From Nephromyces sp. MM_2019 (Eukaryota > Apicomplexa > Aconoidasida > Nephromycida): a stretch of DNA of 10,305 bases. Numbering within the stretch: the stretch's first letter is position 1; each line of letters opens with the position of its first letter. Location of the stretch: the NCBI GenBank assembly GCA_015657535.1, contig JADHZB010000057.1:1-10305 (forward strand), written 5' to 3'. Shown here in pieces: positions 6,486 to 10,305 of the stretch. The notes beneath the pieces were generated by a model, which was not told the DNA's origin, ran no database searches, and saw only the letters and a program-made list of their open reading frames with translations. Made by a program: the position numbers and the translations under genes.

Positions 6486-8454
6486 ATGGAGACTAGCTGC
6501 TTGTCATTAAGCGGAGCGAATCAAAAGACCCCCTCCTCGCCGTTATCTTCTGACATCCATTCCTATTCAAAGCTCCACTTCAGCTTCAGCAAATGTCAAG
6601 CCCTCATCTCAAGCATAGCAGCACACCCCCCACCCCTCCACCTATCGCAGCATGTGGAGGGGGGTGTCTATGCGGAGCTCTCTCGCTATCTCTTACGTAC
6701 CTACAAGCTGCTCACTGACGTGAAGACAAAGCAAAGTATCGTATTTCCAAACTGGTGCGTTCCTCCCCCCCCAAACACTGAGGAAAGAGCCAGAATCAGT
6801 AGATTAATGGCTATGACTGCGTTGCCGAAAGATCTTGCCGCTTTTTCGGAGCTTTCAGTGGTAAAAGGGCTTGAAGGAGAGTTTTCAGTGCTTGAAGATG
6901 GAGAAATCTTCAAAGATATTGCCTCATATTCAGACTTTTTGGGTGCAAGTCACCTCAATGGAGCTCTCTCGAGCTCTTCAGCGAACACACAGAATCTCAG
7001 CGTCTTCAAACTGGCTGTTTTGCTCTTTTTCAACCGTTTTTTAAGGCTTCTTCTAGAGAGCATAAGATTGGCTCAAGATTCAGCCGAAGCACCTCAGCAG
7101 CTTCGAATGGTAGCCTCCACACTGTTGATGCAACTAGTAAGAGAAGAAGCTCTTCTTCAGGAGCGTAAGAAGATGCAAAGCGTAGCTTGGAGAACTAGGC
7201 AAATCCTGGAGGAAGAGAAGATTAAAAGCAGCTCTTCTTTGTCTAGATTTGCTTCTTCCTCGAAACTTTCCTCTTCTTCTGCTACTTTCCCTACTGGAAT
7301 GTTTCAGGTGGTTTTCTCTGGCTTACTGAACGTCTCACCTGTTGATTTTTGGAGTTTTCACAATGAAGATGATCCCTCACATATCGCAAGAGCATCTTTT
7401 GGAGGTTTTGTAGGTGAAGATGATGAGAAAGAGAGGTCTGTGCGAAGGAAAAATGCTATGCTCTTTGAAGACCAGTACATTGCCTTTCTCCAGCGGTTCT
7501 CAGAGGGTATGTTAAACGAGAACACCGACCTCAGATACTACACACTGATCGCCTTGAGAAAGATATTAGAGGAATATCCTCTATCTCAGCAGCTAAAGTA
7601 TGAAGTACAAGATGCTTCGACCTCAGTTTTTCCCGCTCAAAATGATCGCACAAACAGTGAAGATGCTACTCACATTGAACAGGCAAACAATGGTGCAAGC
7701 AGCACATGCTCGGATGTCTCATCTTCACAACATGAGGCTTCCTTTCCTCGGCTCCCCTCAAACTCTCTCCCAAGCACATACACTTCAAACCAGCCTCACA
7801 CACACCTCCCCACTAAGCTCTCACTCAGCATCCTCCACCCCTCCGAAAAGCTCCTTCACTGGTATCAGACTCCACTCCACCCAGATATGCTTGGAAGGCG
7901 TGTGTTGATGATTTTAACATCCTTGGCCTCTCCAGAAGCAGTGAAGGGGCCCCCTGACGCCCTGTCAAAGACTGCTTCCATCGTAGGAAGCAGCATGGAT
8001 GCTGATGATGAAGCGAGCATAACGCAGACACAAACACACCTGGAAGCTCAGAGAAAAGAGGAGAAACAAGCTCTTCTTGAAGATAGAGCGATCCAGTGCT
8101 TCATTTCTAACATCAGCCCATCTTCAGCCTGCTGCAATCCGTCAAGTTATCGCCAAATCTTTGCTTCTGTGTGGTTTCTATACGTTAGAAACATAGTACA
8201 TCCTGTTACTAGGTTAGAAGAGATTCTCACTATACTTCCTAAGCAAGTGCTACCCTTTGTTGGAAGGCCGTTGGAGTTCTCTAGCTTCTTCCTCTCCCTC
8301 TTTGATGTTCAGTCTGACGTCGCCTTCAAAGTAGCTGCTCTCACAGGACTCTTTCATCTTCTCTCTCAAAATCACCTTGCTGATCTCAACTATGTTAGTA
8401 GAAAGAAGAGGAAGGAAGATGTTGAAAATGATGTCTTCTCGCTGGAACAAGGAG
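6486..8454 (+). CDS. NOC4: NOC4 exon 1
   Basis: Residues 1-656 plus one base of codon 657, ending GGAG|GTGAGA (phase 1). It contains a helical N-terminal region (about residues 170-245), the conserved FPTGMF and LRYYTL blocks, a Ser/Thr/Pro-rich insertion (about 370-550) and most of the family core, YRQIFASVW to LADLNY. It ends in a basic segment SRKKRKEDVEN (638-648). The frame runs on into TG-repeat intron for 28 more codons, so the longer open frame overstates the exon. Confidence 0.92.
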
Positions 8455-10305
8455 GTGAGATTGGGTTATTTGGTTGTGTGTGTGTTGTATTTTTGGGGTG
8501 TGTGCGTTGTAGTTTGGAGTGTATGTATGTTGTAGTTTGAGTTTTATGGTGTATGTGTTTGAGTTGATCTGTTTGCGTGTGTGTAGTGGTTGAGTTTGTA
8601 TCTATTTGTGTATCTCCTTCTGGGTGTGTTTATGAGCTTTTTTGGGTGTGTATGCATATTTGTACACACATGTGTGTATCCCTGTGCGTGTATGATATGA
8701 TAAGTATAACATCATGGTGGAAGGATGCTATGGTGATGTGTGTGCACTTCCACTCTTTTCAAGTTGCCTCTACTCCCTCGCTGATATCTCATACAGAGCA
8801 AGCAGTTGCCTTGGGTAGGCCTTATTTTGTTCATGCACTGACTGACGGCTGAACTGCACACGCAATGCTTCTCCCTAGTTTATGCCACACACACCTGCAA
8901 ATACAGAGATACACCTGCGTACACACTCTCACGCAAAAATACTCGTACACACGCACACGCATTAGCTCCAATTCCTTTCATTTGTGCGAGTCTCCAAGAC
9001 ACGTCAAATCCCTCCTCTCTGTACTAAACATCTCTATCGCACACAATGATGTTTTCAATAGTTTACACTTTTTTTTTTCTACAGAAGAAGATGAGGAAGC
9101 AGCAAAAGGTAAGAAAGATAAAGAAGATGAAGATGAAGAAATCGAAGATGAAGATAAAGAGGAAGATACAGCTAATCACTTCTACAGACAGCTCTTCCTC
9201 CTCATTAGACCTGCTTCTTTCTCAGTAAGGCGTAGGGGTAGATTTCTTCGCTTGATTCAACTAGCTCTCTTATCTCCTTTGATACCTACTCATCTAGTAG
9301 TTTGCTTCATCAAGAAGCTGACAAGAACTGCCTGCTTAGTAAGCCCGGGGCCTTCTATGTGGCTGATTGCTCTGATACACACACTTATCAAGAAGTATGG
9401 AGCAATCTGTCTGCCTCTTCTTCACATGCCAAAGAAGATCGCTAGTATGTTGAAGATGAAGGGAGATCCTTTCAATTCCTCCTCCTTTAGTTTGACTAGA
9501 GGTGGTGGTGGGGGGTTGAAGAAGGCTGCTGCTGTAGCAGATGCTTTTCTATATGTTGATGATGGCGATTCTCGCTGTGGGAAGGGGTTTTCTACGTTTT
9601 TGGGGAATGTTGGTGCGAGTTTGTCATCTGAGGAGAATGAAACCGCTGGAAACGTCACATGTGGAGGGAGAGAAGATGAAGTTGATGGAATGAGGAACAG
9701 TGAACAGGTGGGTGTAGTTTTATGCATTGGGATTGGTGGGTTCTTGTACATACACTGTGCATGCAGTATCTTTTCATCAGCTGTTGGGAACGCGCGCATT
9801 CTATATTTACCACTCATATCTCTGCAGCATAGACACTACCCACATAACTCCCTCCTTCTCTATCCCCCTCTTTCGTCTTCCACCCCCCCCTCATACACCC
9901 CCTCCATCCTCTCCCGCCCCTCCCACACACAACACTCTACCCACTTCCTCTTTTACTCCCCTCACACACAACACTCTACCCACTTCCTCTTCAGGATGAT
10001 CTTGATCTTTCGCTCTTTACCCCCGATGAGCTAATGTTTGCCCCCCTCAACGCTGTGGAAACCCTCGCTTTCTCTTTATCAGAAGATAACGATAATCTCA
10101 GCTCTTCAAAGAAACGTTCACGCAAACACACAGCCAAGGAGCTTGCCATGGTTCAGCTACCTTTCCTGGGCTCTGGAGTAGCTTCGCTGTGGGAGCTTGA
10201 CTTACTGAAGAGACACTACTGTTTACCTGCTGCTCAGATGGCTGAGCTGTTTGAGACGGATGTTTTTGATAAGAAATCGCAGCGAGTAGACTTGGAGGAC
10301 TTCTA
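6486..10305 (+). CDS. NOC4: NOC4/NOC4L-type nucleolar complex protein (CBF/Mak21 family), three exons, 3' end cut
   Basis: Exons 6486-8454, 9085-9707 and 9995-10305 join in phase (1, then 0) to give 967 codons plus two bases, with no stop. Segments aligning with human NOC4L in order: FPTGMFQVVFSGLL (268-281, human LFPRELFKLVVGGLL); an LRYYTL block (about 349-354, human TRYHTM); the YRQIFASVW to LADLNY block (555-636); FYRQLFLLIRP (689-699, human FYRKLYGLLDP); and SLWELDLLKRHY (928-939, human SLWELQALQRHY). In yeast, Noc4 pairs with Nop14 in the nucleolus for small-subunit processome function and 40S maturation, and the same role is inferred. Human and yeast proteins are about 516 and 552 residues; this one is far longer because of Ser-rich, acidic and Gly-rich insertions. 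The ATG at 6486 has A at -3 and G at +4 and follows an in-frame TGA. Confidence 0.92.
8455..9084 (+). other. NOC4 intron 1
   Basis: 630-bp intron, GTGAGA to TTTTTTTTTTCTACAG. TG-rich at about 8474-8700 and CA-rich at about 8856-8965, with a complex stretch (about 8700-8850) between. The frame starting at 8577 inside it shows no similarity I can place and is not called. Confidence 0.88.
9085..9707 (+). CDS. NOC4: NOC4 exon 2
   Basis: Completes Glu657, then encodes residues 658-864. It begins with a Glu/Asp/Lys-rich linker (657-685) followed by FYRQLFLLIRP and LIPTHLVVCFIKKLTR (residues 718-733, human HLPAYLVAAFAKRLAR), a LLHMPKK stretch, then a lineage-specific Gly/Ala/Ser-rich segment that includes RGGGGGLKKAAAVADAF. 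It ends GAACAG|GTGGGT in phase 0. Confidence 0.9.
9708..9994 (+). other. NOC4 intron 2
   Basis: 287-bp intron, GTGGGT to CTTCCTCTTCAG. The donor side is GT-rich (about 9708-9745) and the acceptor side is C/CA-rich (about 9880-9990). It contains a perfect 29-bp direct repeat just before the acceptor. Confidence 0.87.
9924..9991 (+). repeat. 29-bp direct repeat, two copies 39 bp apart
   Basis: Identical 29-bp copies at 9924-9952 and 9963-9991 (each starts CACACACAACACTCTACCC and ends TTCCTCTT). Only the second is followed by CAG and serves as the 3' splice site. The first is followed by TTACTC. Confidence 0.95.
9995..10305 (+). CDS. NOC4: NOC4 exon 3 (partial)
   Basis: Residues 865-967 plus two bases. 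It opens DDLDLSLF, has a basic patch KKRSRKH (903-909) that could aid nuclear/nucleolar import, and then the family motif SLWELDLLKRHY (928-939). The human protein continues for roughly 80 residues past this motif, so most of the remaining C terminus lies just beyond the window. Confidence 0.92.

Noticed and set aside
6404..6496. Plus-strand frame from the AG at 6404 ending at TAG 6496, as a last exon of an upstream gene
   Set aside because: It is Ser/Leu/Pro-rich, in pyrimidine-rich DNA, overlaps the NOC4 start, and has no identified upstream exon.
9109..9187. Possible intron inside NOC4 exon 2 (donor AAAAG|GTAAGA, acceptor TTCTACAG)
   Set aside because: The donor is phase 1 and the acceptor phase 2, so splicing would break the frame and remove the conserved FYRQ start.

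Overview
The window is nuclear DNA from a eukaryote, most likely a unicellular one. Two multi-exon protein genes can be rebuilt from it. Both have GT-AG introns whose phases match, use the standard code, and carry introns full of (TG)n/(CA)n repeats. Serine runs, acidic linkers and long insertions in conserved proteins fit a protist such as an alveolate, but the taxon cannot be settled from this sequence.

Left part (minus strand, 4088 down to 118, running off the left edge): six exons encode a UBLCP1-type protein, a ubiquitin-like domain joined to an FCP/SCP-type HAD phosphatase. In order they carry an acidic 125-residue N-terminal extension, the two halves of the UBL domain, the DLDDT catalytic exon, the WSQT exon and the VDD exon. 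Coding exons are at 3716-4088, 2928-3070, 2492-2683, 1692-1821, 886-1063 and 118-306. Exon 4 (1692-1821) is short and easily missed. The final exon or exons lie left of the window.

Middle (4089-6485): no gene is firmly supported. There is a decayed ~82-bp tandem duplication, a possible plus-strand first exon (4767-4889), a TG-then-CA block that looks like another intron (4890-~5690), two complex-sequence islands (~5690-5760 and ~5890-6120) that may be exons of an unidentified small gene, and a degenerate 22/28-bp repeat (6189-6332).

Right part (plus strand, 6486 to the right edge): three exons (6486-8454, 9085-9707, 9995-10305+) encode a NOC4/NOC4L-type CBF/Mak21-family nucleolar protein needed for 40S subunit assembly. 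Its last exon is cut by the window edge.

The two genes have no evident functional link. The shared feature is intron architecture. Read on the plus strand, most introns begin with TG-rich DNA and end with CA-rich DNA, whichever way the gene runs. The intron RNA is therefore GU-rich near the 5' splice site and CA-rich near the 3' splice site, and the two arms are complementary. Most long open frames in the repeat tracts, with His/Thr- or Cys/Val-rich translations, are artefacts of these repeats.
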